The position numbers were made by a program, and so were the translations under genes. 64,000 bases of DNA from Candidatus Poseidoniaceae archaeon (lineage in GTDB: Archaea > Thermoplasmatota > Poseidoniia > Poseidoniales > Poseidoniaceae): positions 165,658 through 229,657 of the forward strand of contig CASIAW010000002.1 of NCBI GenBank assembly GCA_949372875.1. The letters are read 5' to 3'. Under the pieces are notes generated by a model that saw only the letters and a list, made by a program, of their open reading frames with translations, made no database searches and had not been told where the DNA came from. Shown here piece after piece: positions 45,553 to 54,045 of the stretch. Each line of letters starts with the position of its first letter. Positions within the stretch are counted from its first letter, which is position 1.

Positions 45553-46557
45553 ATGAGTGACCGTTTATATGTTGGAATTGACTTGGGAACCTACCAATCT
45601 ACTATTGCATCCAGTGCTGGCGTTAGCCACACAATCGAAACCGTTGTTGGGCGTCCAAAAGACCCCGTTGCACGAAATTTCCTAGGACGAGATGTTTTGT
45701 TTGGTGGCGATGCACTCAAGAACAAACTTGCTTGCAACCTTTACCGCCCAATGGCAGCTGGAGTTGCCCAAGATGATGAAGCAAATTTGGCTGCTGCCAA
45801 AGCATTCGTTTCTCACCTTCTAGAGACTGTTGACCCTGAAGAATACGATGAAGTGTTCGGAGTCATCTGCTCTCCAAGTCACGTTTCCTTTACCGACAAG
45901 TCCAATCTCGTTGCCACACTTCGTGGGCAAGTCAACGCTATCATGGTCGTTACAGAACCCTTTGCTACCGCATTTGGAATCGGTGAAATTGCAAGTTCAA
46001 TCGTTGTTGATATCGGCGCTGGAACAACTGACATTGCCCGAATTTACGGAACTTTCCCTACTGATGAAGACCAAGTCACCATCGAAGAAGCTGGCGACTG
46101 GTTGGATAATCAACTCATGGAACTTATTCGAAAGAAGTACACAGGCGCTCAAGTCACCAAAGACATGGTTCGCAAGTGGAAGGAAGAAGTCTCCTATGTT
46201 GGCGGCGATGACCGTGAAGCAATGGTAGAACTCTCTGTTGAAGGTAAGAAACAAGTTGTCGATATCGGCGACCTTGTCAACCAGGCCTGCGAATTAATCG
46301 TCCCAAAGATCGGTAATGCAATCAAGCGGATTGTCGCTGGTGCAGACCCGGAATACCAACCAATTCTCCGAAACAACATCATCCTCTCTGGTGGCGGCTC
46401 CTTGATTGAAGGAATCGCTGCTCGAATGGCTGATGAAATTTCAGACATTGGCGATGTCAATGTTTGGTGTGTCGATGAGCCAATCAACGCTGTTGCTACA
46501 GGCGCTCTTCAACTCGCTGGTGAAATGCCAGACGACATGTTTACTGCAATCAACTGA
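45553..46557 (+). CDS. MreB/MamK-like actin homologue
   Basis: A 334-residue protein of the actin/Hsp70 ATPase superfamily, similar in length and motifs to bacterial MreB and MamK. Phosphate 1 is YVGIDLGTYQST (about 5-16), phosphate 2 is SIVVDIGAGTTDIARIYG (about 149-166), the adenosine motif is NIILSGGGSLIEGIA, and connecting segments such as VVTEPFATAFG are MreB-like. It should form filaments. The strong ribosome binding site and its own TATA box suggest high expression. The next plus-strand gene encodes a 421-residue coiled-coil protein. A role in shape or positioning is inferred. Confidence 0.88.
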   Translation: MSDRLYVGIDLGTYQSTIASSAGVSHTIETVVGRPKDPVARNFLGRDVLFGGDALKNKLACNLYRPMAAGVAQDDEANLAAAKAFVSHLLETVDPEEYDEVFGVICSPSHVSFTDKSNLVATLRGQVNAIMVVTEPFATAFGIGEIASSIVVDIGAGTTDIARIYGTFPTDEDQVTIEEAGDWLDNQLMELIRKKYTGAQVTKDMVRKWKEEVSYVGGDDREAMVELSVEGKKQVVDIGDLVNQACELIVPKIGNAIKRIVAGADPEYQPILRNNIILSGGGSLIEGIAARMADEISDIGDVNVWCVDEPINAVATGALQLAGEMPDDMFTAIN

Positions 46558-46581
46558 TTGTGGCTCTGTTGCAAGGGGTAG

Positions 46582-46607
46582 AAAACCAGCCTTCTAAGGC
46601 TTGTTTT
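46582..46607. terminator. Inverted repeat after the actin-like gene, possible terminator
   Basis: AAAAC-C-AGCCTT-CT-AAGGCT-T-GTTTT (46582-46607): 5-bp and 6-bp arms interrupted by one mismatch, 25 bases after the actin stop. The right arm ends in GTTTTG, a short T-run. It may be a terminator or a dimeric-protein site ahead of the coiled-coil gene. The two-base centre is tight for an RNA loop, so stem ends would open. Confidence 0.4.
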
Positions 46608-46651
46608 GATAGCGAAAGTTCAAGTGTAGTTGGGCTTCGATAGTCGACTGT

Positions 46652-47917
46652 ATGACGCTCGACTCATCCGGAACAACTGGCATCAATCGAATTCGTGACG
46701 CAACTGGCGACGAGCGAGCTGCGCTTGAGGGGATGCTCAAAGGCTACCCTGTTGACCAATTAGTCGAAGAAGTTCTCATCGCATGGAATGAGTTAGCTGC
46801 ACGAAACGAGGAAATGGTTTCTGTAAAGCAACGACTTCGTGTTCTAGAGCTTGATTTGGCAGAGCGGGAAGACATGGTCGCCCCCGAGGTTGCTCGCTTG
46901 GCTGAGACCGATGCGGCATTACAAGACAGTGAAGCGAAAGTCATTCACCTTGAACGAATATTATCTGACGCTCGAGAGGAACTCGCATCTCAGCAATCCT
47001 CTCTTTCCCATGAAGAACGTGAATCCATGGCCACCGAAGTTGGTCAACTCAGAAGCTTAACCTCTCAACAAGACGAGGTCATTGGAGAAATGGAAGGTCG
47101 TATTGGACAAATGGTCGAAGCGCTTGAGCGAGCTGCCGATGCAGGATTAACATCGGTAACTGCGGAAGAGGTTCGAAGTTTGAAAGCACAACTTGACACT
47201 GCACTTGCCCAGAATGATGCTGAACAAGCCGCCAACAAAGCGCTTGAAGAAGAGCGGCAAAGACTTCGAGACATTGCTGACAGGTTACGAGGTTTGCTCG
47301 ATGCTCGCGATGGACGACTTGGCGAGTTAGAAGAGCAACTTGAACGGGTTATGCAAGGTCCACGCTCTGTTTCAGCAGAGCACGATTATTTGGTTGAACA
47401 AATCGACGAACTCAAACGCCGACTTCTTGAGAGAAACAGGGAGTATGATTCACTACGGCGAAGAGAACGACGTCTTCACAACGATGTATTCGAGCGTGAT
47501 GAGCGTATTCAACAAATCACTTTGACCCTTACTGATATGGAAGCTGCTTTACAGGATCGAACTGCGGAACTTCGAGAAATTGAAGGCCAACGCGAAACGA
47601 TGGTTCACGAACTTGATTCCGTCCGTCGGGGCGAACGTACACGAGAAGTCGTTGGAAGAGTCTTTGCCGACTCTCTTTCCTTAGTGAGAACCCATGATTC
47701 ACGGGAAGCAAAGCGAGAAGCATACAGTAATGCTCCAGATGTGAAACGAACCCTCTCAACTCCCGGGACAGAAGATATGGCAACATTAGCAGATGGTGGT
47801 CGCGTCAGTCTTGATGTAAGTGAAAGTGAAATTCAACAAGGAATTGAAGTCGATGAATCTCGGCCGCCATCGCCTGGCGGCTCTGGAGATCCTGTCGTCT
47901 TCGAGGACGAAGATTGA
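46652..47917 (+). CDS. Long coiled-coil protein
   Basis: A 421-residue protein that is nearly all heptad repeats from about 35 to 340 (for example LAEREDMVAPEVARL, LRSLTSQQDEVIGEMEGRIGQM, ERRLHNDVFERDERIQQ), with no signal peptide or membrane helix. The C-terminal 80 residues are acidic and probably disordered. Long cytosolic rods of this type act as scaffolds or filament partners. It is the first gene after the actin homologue and is followed, with one base between stop and start, by a DUF4126 membrane protein. Function unknown; a cytoskeletal or cell-division role is inferred from position. Confidence 0.72.
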   Translation: MTLDSSGTTGINRIRDATGDERAALEGMLKGYPVDQLVEEVLIAWNELAARNEEMVSVKQRLRVLELDLAEREDMVAPEVARLAETDAALQDSEAKVIHLERILSDAREELASQQSSLSHEERESMATEVGQLRSLTSQQDEVIGEMEGRIGQMVEALERAADAGLTSVTAEEVRSLKAQLDTALAQNDAEQAANKALEEERQRLRDIADRLRGLLDARDGRLGELEEQLERVMQGPRSVSAEHDYLVEQIDELKRRLLERNREYDSLRRRERRLHNDVFERDERIQQITLTLTDMEAALQDRTAELREIEGQRETMVHELDSVRRGERTREVVGRVFADSLSLVRTHDSREAKREAYSNAPDVKRTLSTPGTEDMATLADGGRVSLDVSESEIQQGIEVDESRPPSPGGSGDPVVFEDED

Positions 47918-47918
47918 G

Positions 47919-48512
47919 ATGGAACTTGGGTTAATTGATTTTGTAATTGCTCTCTCAATCGGCCTTGGGCTTGCTGCTGCCAGCGGGTTTCGAGTCTTTC
48001 TTCCCCCAATGATGATGAGTGGGGGAATTAACCTAGGGTGGATCGAACCCCTGGGGGAATTATCAATACTCGATGGGTGGACTGCATTCTCCATACTTGC
48101 CGCAGCAGTCGTATTAGAAATTGGAGGGTACATGATTCCATGGGTCGATAACTTGCTCGATATTGTTGCAACGCCTGCAGCAGCAATTGCGGGCGTTTTG
48201 ATGATGGGTTCGGTTATGGATGATTACGATCCTATGCTTCAGTGGACATTATCGATTGTAGCGGGAGGGAGTGTGGCTGGAACGGTTCAAACTGGGACGG
48301 TTGCGATACGAGCGCTTTCATTAGGAACTACGGGTGGCCTGGCAAATCCACTAATCTCTATTCTTGAAGCCATGATGGCTGTCTTTGTAACAATCTTGGT
48401 GATACTTGCGCCGTTGCTTGCTCTCCTTGTGGTCGTATTCGGCCTCATCTACGCTGCTCGTGCAATTGAAGAGCGGCGTGAGAAAAAGAAAGTGCGCAAC
48501 TTGGTTCTTTGA
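47919..48512 (+). CDS. DUF4126 family membrane protein
   Basis: A 197-residue protein with about five membrane helices. It has the family hallmarks ALSIGLGLAAASGFRVFLPPMMMSGG near the N-terminus and ATPAAAIAGVLMMGSV. The last helix is long and very hydrophobic (FVTILVILAPLLALLVVVFGLIY), followed by a basic tail (ERREKKKVR). ATG 47919 lies one base after the coiled-coil stop (TGA-G-ATG), so the two are translationally coupled. Function of DUF4126 is unknown. Confidence 0.8.
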   Translation: MELGLIDFVIALSIGLGLAAASGFRVFLPPMMMSGGINLGWIEPLGELSILDGWTAFSILAAAVVLEIGGYMIPWVDNLLDIVATPAAAIAGVLMMGSVMDDYDPMLQWTLSIVAGGSVAGTVQTGTVAIRALSLGTTGGLANPLISILEAMMAVFVTILVILAPLLALLVVVFGLIYAARAIEERREKKKVRNLVL

Positions 48513-48515
48513 AAC

Positions 48516-49325
48516 TCAAGACAGTGCGGAGACCACTGCTGTGATTCGGTAACGAAGTTCTTCCAGGTCAGCAGCATCTTCCGTAAGCGTTCCAGTCACA
48601 ATCCAGTCTGCTCCGGCTTTGGCAGCAAGGGCCGCCTGCTCTGGAGTTCTGATACCTCCCCCAACAAGAAGGGTAAGTTCGTTAACGGTGCGAGCGCTTT
48701 CGATTAAACTTGGATGTACTTGAGTATCCGCCCCGCTACCTGCTTCCAGATAGAGGAGTTTGAATCCAAACATTCGGGCTGTAAGCGCGTAAGAGTGAAC
48801 CAATTCTGCTTCGTCTTCCTGAATTAATTCTACCTCTCCGACTTCGCCTACCCTGCCGCCTGGGGCACAAACAAGATATCCGGTAGGTAATGCTTCAACT
48901 CCAAACTTCTCGAGATACGGGGCTCCTCGAATTTGCTCACCAACAAGGAATCTCCGAATTGAAGAATTCATCAGCATCATGAAAGTGATTGCATCTGCGG
49001 CTGGAGAGAGAGCGTGGGCGCCCCCAGGAAATAAAACAACGGGGATTTGCCACTGTGCTTCGTCGGACTCAGGGTCTTGACTTGCAGCGAAAGTTCGTAA
49101 TTCAAAGGCTTCTTGAATGGCTTTGCATGTTGCATGAACCACTTCATCAGGCGTATCGGTCGAGCCACCTACAAAGATCATACTGCTTCCGCATTCAACG
49201 GCAACCATGGCGCGATTCGCAGCTGTATTCGGGTCTTGTTTCGCGGGGTCGATGAGTGTAATATGTCGCGTGTTTTGCGATCTAGTAGTCACATATTCTA
49301 ATGTTGTAGAGTCGGCCCTTCGCAT
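48516..49325 (-). CDS. Geranylgeranylglyceryl phosphate synthase
   Basis: First committed enzyme of archaeal ether-lipid synthesis, joining sn-glycerol-1-phosphate to geranylgeranyl diphosphate. TIM-barrel of the PcrB/GGGPS family: HITLIDPAKQDP at the N-terminus, FVGGSTDTPDEV, FPGGAHALSPAADA, the signature LLYLEAGSGADTQV, and the phosphate site LLVGGGIRTPEQA. ATG 49325 follows a strong GGTGGGG site by five bases (269 residues). The gene is convergent with DUF4126 and divergent from the ABC exporter. Confidence 0.95.
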   Translation of the reverse strand: MRRADSTTLEYVTTRSQNTRHITLIDPAKQDPNTAANRAMVAVECGSSMIFVGGSTDTPDEVVHATCKAIQEAFELRTFAASQDPESDEAQWQIPVVLFPGGAHALSPAADAITFMMLMNSSIRRFLVGEQIRGAPYLEKFGVEALPTGYLVCAPGGRVGEVGEVELIQEDEAELVHSYALTARMFGFKLLYLEAGSGADTQVHPSLIESARTVNELTLLVGGGIRTPEQAALAAKAGADWIVTGTLTEDAADLEELRYRITAVVSALS

Positions 49326-49432
49326 GTCATCCCCACCTTCCCGTTTCATGGACACAGCATAGGCGTTGCGCCCAAAGTATGTTGTAAAATGACAGACATA
49401 GGGTTCTCATACTTCTTCACAGTGGTCACATT

Positions 49433-51205
49433 ATGTCGGAAGGGGGGCCATTCAAACGTCTGCTCAACTACATGAGTTCTCATCGAAGTACGATTCGACT
49501 CGCATCGGCCTGTTCGATAACAAACAAAATCTGGGACCTGGCACCGCCATTACTAATCGGATTAGCGGTAGATGTGGTCGTTTTGAAGGAAGACTCTTTC
49601 ATTGCCTCATATGGGTTAATTGACCCTTGGCATCAGTTGGTGTTCCTCTCCATACTCACTTTTGCAATTTGGGGGTTGGAATCTTTGTTCGAATATTTTT
49701 ATGGAATCTTATGGAGGAATCTCGCTCAAACAGTACAGCATGAACTACGACTCGATACATTTGACCATGTTCAGAAACAAGGGATGGGGTGGTTTGATGA
49801 ACGGCAGAAAGGTGATGTTTTAGCAATTCTTAACGACGATATCAATCAACTCGAACGTTTCTTGGATAAGGGTGCCAATGACTTACTTCAGGTAAGTACC
49901 ACGGTGTTGGTCGTTGGAGCCGTGTTTTTACTCATATCATGGCAAGTAGCCTTGTTTGCAGTCCTCCCAATTCCAATAATCGTCTGGGGGTCGTTTCGGT
50001 ACCAGCGAAGTTTGGAGCCACGTTACGCAGAAGTACGTAAATCCGCAGGTGCAATGAATGCTTTACTTGAGAATGATTTGTCTGGGATGTCGACCATTCA
50101 ATCCTTTACCGCTGAAGCGAGGGAAATGAAGCGTGTTGAGGCGTTAAGTAACGAGTATCGAGAGGCTAATCGAGAGGCTATACGCCTATCCGCAGCGTTT
50201 ACACCACTTATCCGGATGGCTATATTGTGTGGATTTACTGCAACACTTCTTCTTGGCGGATGGATGACGCTCGAGGGGACATTGGCTATTGGAGCTTATT
50301 CGGTTTTAGTTTTCATGACGCAACGGCTCTTATGGCCACTTACTCGTCTCGGGGAAACATTCGATTTGTATCAACGTGCAATGGCGTCGTCCACAAGAGT
50401 GCTTGATGTGCTTATGTCACCTACTGAAGTTGAGCAAGGTGGTTTTGTGCCTGAAACCTCTACAATGGAATCTTCTTCTATTCTTTTCTCCAATGTTGAC
50501 TTTTCCTATCCTGGTAGAGAGCCCGTGTTTTCAAAATTAAATCTCGAATTACGCTCGGGAGAGACTGTAGGTGTCGTGGGGTCTACGGGTGCTGGAAAAA
50601 CGACGTTGATTCGTTTATTGCTGCGTTTTGCCGAACCCGATAACGGCTCGATACACTGGGCTGGAAAACCACTTCATGAATGGCGATTGGAAAGATTGCG
50701 TTCTTCAATGGCTCTGGTAGACCAACACATTACGCTTTTCCCGACAACCATTCTCGAGAATATCCGCTATGGAAATCCACAAGCCACGGATGCGGAGGTC
50801 CATGATGCGGCGAAACTCGCTGAGGTGGCTGATTTTGTTGAAGAGTTGCCAGATCAATGGGGGACAATGGTTGGCGAAGGTGGCCACAGGCTTTCTGGCG
50901 GCCAAAGACAACGACTTGCTATCGCAAGGGCTGTTCTAAAAAACGCTCCACTCCTTCTCTTAGATGAAGCGACATCTGCCGTTGATAATGAAACGGAAGC
51001 TGCCCTTCAGCGTTCAATAAGTAAAATATCTCAAGACCGAACTGCTGTCATCATTGCGCACAGATTGTCTACTGTTCGTAATGCTGATCGGATATTGGTG
51101 CTTGACCGAGGTGCTATTGTCGAAGACGGAGCGCATGAAGAATTGGTTGAGATAGGTGGGATTTATTCGCGAATGTGGGCTGTTCAAACAGGGCAAAGCG
51201 GCTAA
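49433..51205 (+). CDS. ABC exporter, fused permease and ATP-binding protein
   Basis: A 590-residue half-transporter (MsbA/ABCB type) that works as a dimer. The N-terminal 320 residues form six membrane helices with a coupling segment (LEPRYAEVRKSAGAMNALLENDLSGMSTIQSF). The nucleotide-binding domain contains Walker A VGSTGAGKTTLI, a Q-loop (VDQHITLF), the ABC signature LSGGQRQRLAIARA and Walker B LLLLDEATSAVD, followed by the H-loop AHRLSTV. The substrate is unknown: lipid, peptide or drug. It ends in a hairpin with a T-run just before the proteorhodopsin promoter. Confidence 0.95.
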   Translation: MSEGGPFKRLLNYMSSHRSTIRLASACSITNKIWDLAPPLLIGLAVDVVVLKEDSFIASYGLIDPWHQLVFLSILTFAIWGLESLFEYFYGILWRNLAQTVQHELRLDTFDHVQKQGMGWFDERQKGDVLAILNDDINQLERFLDKGANDLLQVSTTVLVVGAVFLLISWQVALFAVLPIPIIVWGSFRYQRSLEPRYAEVRKSAGAMNALLENDLSGMSTIQSFTAEAREMKRVEALSNEYREANREAIRLSAAFTPLIRMAILCGFTATLLLGGWMTLEGTLAIGAYSVLVFMTQRLLWPLTRLGETFDLYQRAMASSTRVLDVLMSPTEVEQGGFVPETSTMESSSILFSNVDFSYPGREPVFSKLNLELRSGETVGVVGSTGAGKTTLIRLLLRFAEPDNGSIHWAGKPLHEWRLERLRSSMALVDQHITLFPTTILENIRYGNPQATDAEVHDAAKLAEVADFVEELPDQWGTMVGEGGHRLSGGQRQRLAIARAVLKNAPLLLLDEATSAVDNETEAALQRSISKISQDRTAVIIAHRLSTVRNADRILVLDRGAIVEDGAHEELVEIGGIYSRMWAVQTGQSG

Positions 51206-51237
51206 TTGCTCTAAGAGGCAATAACGGCTGTTTTTTC
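51206..51237 (+). terminator. Hairpin plus T-run after the ABC exporter
   Basis: TTGCTC (51206-51211) pairs with GAG-G-CAA (about 51215-51221) as a small stem with a bulge, and a run of six T (51231-51236) follows. This directly precedes the TATA box of proteorhodopsin and would separate the two transcripts. Confidence 0.5.
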
Positions 51238-51253
51238 TGTGGTTATTTACATT

Positions 51254-51263
51254 GTATTATAAG
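51254..51263 (+). promoter_or_regulatory. TATA box of the proteorhodopsin gene
   Basis: GTATTATAAG (51254-51263) lies 22-31 bases before the ATG at 51285, exactly where a TATA box should be for a transcript starting at that ATG. The proteorhodopsin mRNA is therefore predicted to be leaderless, and upstream in-frame start codons can be excluded. Confidence 0.6.
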
Positions 51264-51284
51264 TGGTGTGTGGAACAGCCGCTA

Positions 51285-52157
51285 ATGAGTAACATGTTAA
51301 GTCAGAAATTCTCAAAAACAACGAGCCTGCTTTTAATCGCAACTTTTGCCCTTGCAATGGCAGGAACGGTCAGTGCCGCTGAACCTCTCCCGACCGGCGA
51401 CAATGGACTACCTGAATTCATTGAAGGTGACACACTGAAAACAATGACTTTCTTCCTCTTCTTCGTCGGATACATCGCCATGGGCGCTGCTTTCGTCTTC
51501 TTCATGAGTGAGCGAGGCAACGTCGCACCTCAATACCGAACAACAATGACCATCTCGGCTCTGATTGTTGGTATTGCTGCATTCCACTACTACTACATGC
51601 GCGGAGTTTACGCAGACTTCGGAACTGTTTCCGTCGAATACCGTTACATGGACTGGATTATTACCGTTCCATTGATGGCACTCAAATTCCCGTCGCTTGT
51701 TGGAAAGGATGCAATCACAGACAAGAAAGTCGCTGGCCTTGGATTCACTGGAATCTGTTTCACAGGCGCTCTTATCATGATTGGATTCGGATACGCTGGT
51801 GAAGCTGGTCTCATGAATGGTGTTGTTGCTCTCATCCTCGGTGGAATGGGATGGGCTATGATTATCGTAGCAACTGGAACTCCATGGACTGACGGCCTCG
51901 GTGTCGACAACTCAAAGATCTCTGATGAACTCATGTGGAGCGCAAACGCACTTCGCTGGTTCATTGTCGTAGGCTGGATCATTTACCCTCTCGGCTACCT
52001 CTTCAGCCCAGAAGTTGCTCTTATCGAAATGGACAACGGTGCAGAATACATGGCAGTCGCTTACAACATTGCAGACATCATCAACAAGATCGGTTTCGGT
52101 GTTGTTGCTTGGATGGGTGCTAAGAAAGCAACCGAAGCACTTGCTGCTTCAGAGTGA
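51285..52157 (+). CDS. Proteorhodopsin (light-driven ion pump)
   Basis: Seven-helix retinal protein of the proteorhodopsin type. A cleavable signal (LLLIATFALAMAGTVSA) precedes the first helix. Helix C reads YRYMDWIITVPLMALKF: the Schiff-base counterion Asp (residue 123 here), Thr at the next motif position (127), and Lys (134) where typical proteorhodopsin has the Glu donor. The spectral-tuning site is Met, the green-absorbing type. His 101 in AFHYYYMRGVY matches the conserved partner of the counterion. Retinal binds Lys 268 in IINKIGFGVVAW. The predicted product is an outward proton pump. Its 3' end overlaps the next minus-strand gene by nine bases. Confidence 0.95.
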   Translation: MSNMLSQKFSKTTSLLLIATFALAMAGTVSAAEPLPTGDNGLPEFIEGDTLKTMTFFLFFVGYIAMGAAFVFFMSERGNVAPQYRTTMTISALIVGIAAFHYYYMRGVYADFGTVSVEYRYMDWIITVPLMALKFPSLVGKDAITDKKVAGLGFTGICFTGALIMIGFGYAGEAGLMNGVVALILGGMGWAMIIVATGTPWTDGLGVDNSKISDELMWSANALRWFIVVGWIIYPLGYLFSPEVALIEMDNGAEYMAVAYNIADIINKIGFGVVAWMGAKKATEALAASE

Positions 52158-53186
52158 TTTTCGAATCGCTTTGAGAGTTGCCTCAAGTGTTGCTTTTGGG
52201 TACCGCTTCAGCCACTGTGCTGAAAGCGGTATCCAAATCAATGCATAAGCTACAACGGCTATTGATGATGTTGTCAAACTCCATTGATACGTCGACTCAT
52301 ACTCTTGCATCAATGTAAGTGGTATGAAGTGAATGATATACAGTGTTAGTGACATTCGACCTGCGCTGTTGAGCGCGTGTAACTCAAGATTCTGAATTGC
52401 GATCCAGATGAGCAGAACTCCAGTAGAGGCTGCTATGATGAAGGCTGGATTCGCTGGGAAGAACGTCAACATTGCTTCGGACGTTGGGTGCGCCCAGAGC
52501 ACGTCTGTTTTACTCGAAATGTAGAAGGTGATTATGCAAAAGGCAAGCCCCAATACGAGGGATATCTTTATTTTCATAGAATTGGGAATATAAGCTCCGA
52601 CCTTGTCTCCTTGAGTAGAAATTATAGCACCAAGGGACGCAAATAATATCCAAGGAAAGAGAGGATATGTTCCAGTAACAAAGAGATTTGAGATAAAAAT
52701 TGGAAGTGATTCCCCACTCACTCTATCATTCCACCCACCAGTGCCTTGGATTTCGGGGAAAAACCATTGTAGCGTGAAAACTGCAATGTATATGAGAACG
52801 AGAAACTGCGAACCTGACTTTTTCAATTGTGCCGCAAAGGGCGGCATAAGAAGCGTCAAAAGAGCCATGAGTGAAAGTACACCTGGTGTGAATGGATGAA
52901 AGAGATGTGGTGATGTTAAATTCACCATGATTTGAGTTGCAAACAGAAAACCTGATTGAAACAGTCTTTGCTTGAGAGGGAAGGGGTGCCGAACAACCCC
53001 CCATCCGAATAACGTCACAAATAACGGTGCTGCAAGGCCGCCAAGGCCTGATATCGTATATGCTAAGATGGAGGGTTGTGGTGTATGAAACGGGTTCCAT
53101 GTGGCAGCAGCATGAACCATCACCATCAGCAATACAGCAGCGCCTCGAAGTGAATCGATATGAGTGATGCGTGGTGTTTGAGCCAT
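52149..53186 (-). CDS. Acyltransferase-like membrane protein (HGSNAT/DUF1624-like)
   Basis: A 345-residue membrane protein with about nine helices. The N-terminal signature RITHIDSLRGAAVLLMVMVHAA resembles the IDxLRG motif of heparan-alpha-glucosaminide N-acetyltransferases and DUF1624 proteins; a late NSAGRMSLTLYIIH is also typical. It may acetylate sugars at the membrane. It starts four bases after purQ, so it may be the third gene of the purLQ transcript, and it is convergent with proteorhodopsin. Confidence 0.7.
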   Translation of the reverse strand: MAQTPRITHIDSLRGAAVLLMVMVHAAATWNPFHTPQPSILAYTISGLGGLAAPLFVTLFGWGVVRHPFPLKQRLFQSGFLFATQIMVNLTSPHLFHPFTPGVLSLMALLTLLMPPFAAQLKKSGSQFLVLIYIAVFTLQWFFPEIQGTGGWNDRVSGESLPIFISNLFVTGTYPLFPWILFASLGAIISTQGDKVGAYIPNSMKIKISLVLGLAFCIITFYISSKTDVLWAHPTSEAMLTFFPANPAFIIAASTGVLLIWIAIQNLELHALNSAGRMSLTLYIIHFIPLTLMQEYESTYQWSLTTSSIAVVAYALIWIPLSAQWLKRYPKATLEATLKAIRKSL

Positions 53187-53190
53187 TGTA

Positions 53191-54045
53191 TCAGCGCTTT
53201 GAAATGACGTATTCTACAGCGTTTCTGAACATCTGGAGTCCTTCACCCTCCCATTGCCCGAGTGCATCGCTATCAAGTGGGCCAGGGGCAGTATTACGCG
53301 TGTGATCTGGGTGAAGCCACTTTGCATAAACAGCTTCAGGGTGTGGCATCAATCCGAATACGAGCCCGGTTGCATCGCAAATGCCTGCAATGTTCCGCAT
53401 GCTTCCGTTTGGTGAAAGAGGGAAGGGGAGAGGCTCATCGGTGATTCCCTTTCCAACGGGAGTTGTTGAGTCGACATAGCGGACTGTGAGTTGGTGATTC
53501 GCCGCAAGCTCATCAAGGTCAGTAGAAGAAGGCATAACGAATTTCCCTTCCCCGTGGCGAACTGGACAATCGATTCGCTGAATTCCTTTTGTCCAAATGC
53601 ATGGACTCTCTTCATCAAACTCGAGCGTGACCCAACGGTCTTCGTATCTTCCAGAATCATTGAGGGTGAGGCTCGCTCGTTGGATAAAGTCTGGAAGGGT
53701 TTTTTCAGCACTTGGACCCGGTAGAAGCCCGGTTTTGACCAATACTTGAAAGCCGTTACAAATACCGATAATTGGCTTGCCTGCCGCCACAAACGCATGC
53801 AGTTGTTCACGTAATGCAAAGCGCATTCTGTTCCCCATCAATCGGCCACTACCAAGGTGGTCTCCAAAAGAAAAACCTCCAGGAACTGCAAGAATGTCAA
53901 AGTCTTCAAGCGCCCTGTTCCCCGAAACAAAGTGATTGATATGGACCCGTTCCGAATCTCCTCCAACTAAATTAAAAACAGCTGCTGTTTCATGATCGCA
54001 GTTAATCCCAAATCCAAACAGAACAGCCACTTTTGGTGCTGACAT
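53191..54045 (-). CDS. purQ: Phosphoribosylformylglycinamidine synthase, glutaminase subunit PurQ
   Basis: Glutaminase subunit that feeds ammonia to PurL in the fourth step of purine synthesis. Class I amidotransferase: VLFGFGINCDHET at the N-terminus, VPGGFSFGDHLGSGRL, the nucleophile elbow GICNGFQVL and LMPHPEAVY with the His and Glu. The ATG at 54045 overlaps the TAA of purL by one base. The 284 residues are longer than the bacterial PurQ (about 220-260), from insertions and a tail after the His-Glu motif. Confidence 0.94.
   Translation of the reverse strand: MSAPKVAVLFGFGINCDHETAAVFNLVGGDSERVHINHFVSGNRALEDFDILAVPGGFSFGDHLGSGRLMGNRMRFALREQLHAFVAAGKPIIGICNGFQVLVKTGLLPGPSAEKTLPDFIQRASLTLNDSGRYEDRWVTLEFDEESPCIWTKGIQRIDCPVRHGEGKFVMPSSTDLDELAANHQLTVRYVDSTTPVGKGITDEPLPFPLSPNGSMRNIAGICDATGLVFGLMPHPEAVYAKWLHPDHTRNTAPGPLDSDALGQWEGEGLQMFRNAVEYVISKR

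Noticed and set aside
51252-51284. TTG start for proteorhodopsin at 51252
   Set aside because: The TTG lies on the TATA box and the extra residues (MYYKWCVEQPL) are unlike a signal peptide start; the ATG at 51285 fits the promoter.
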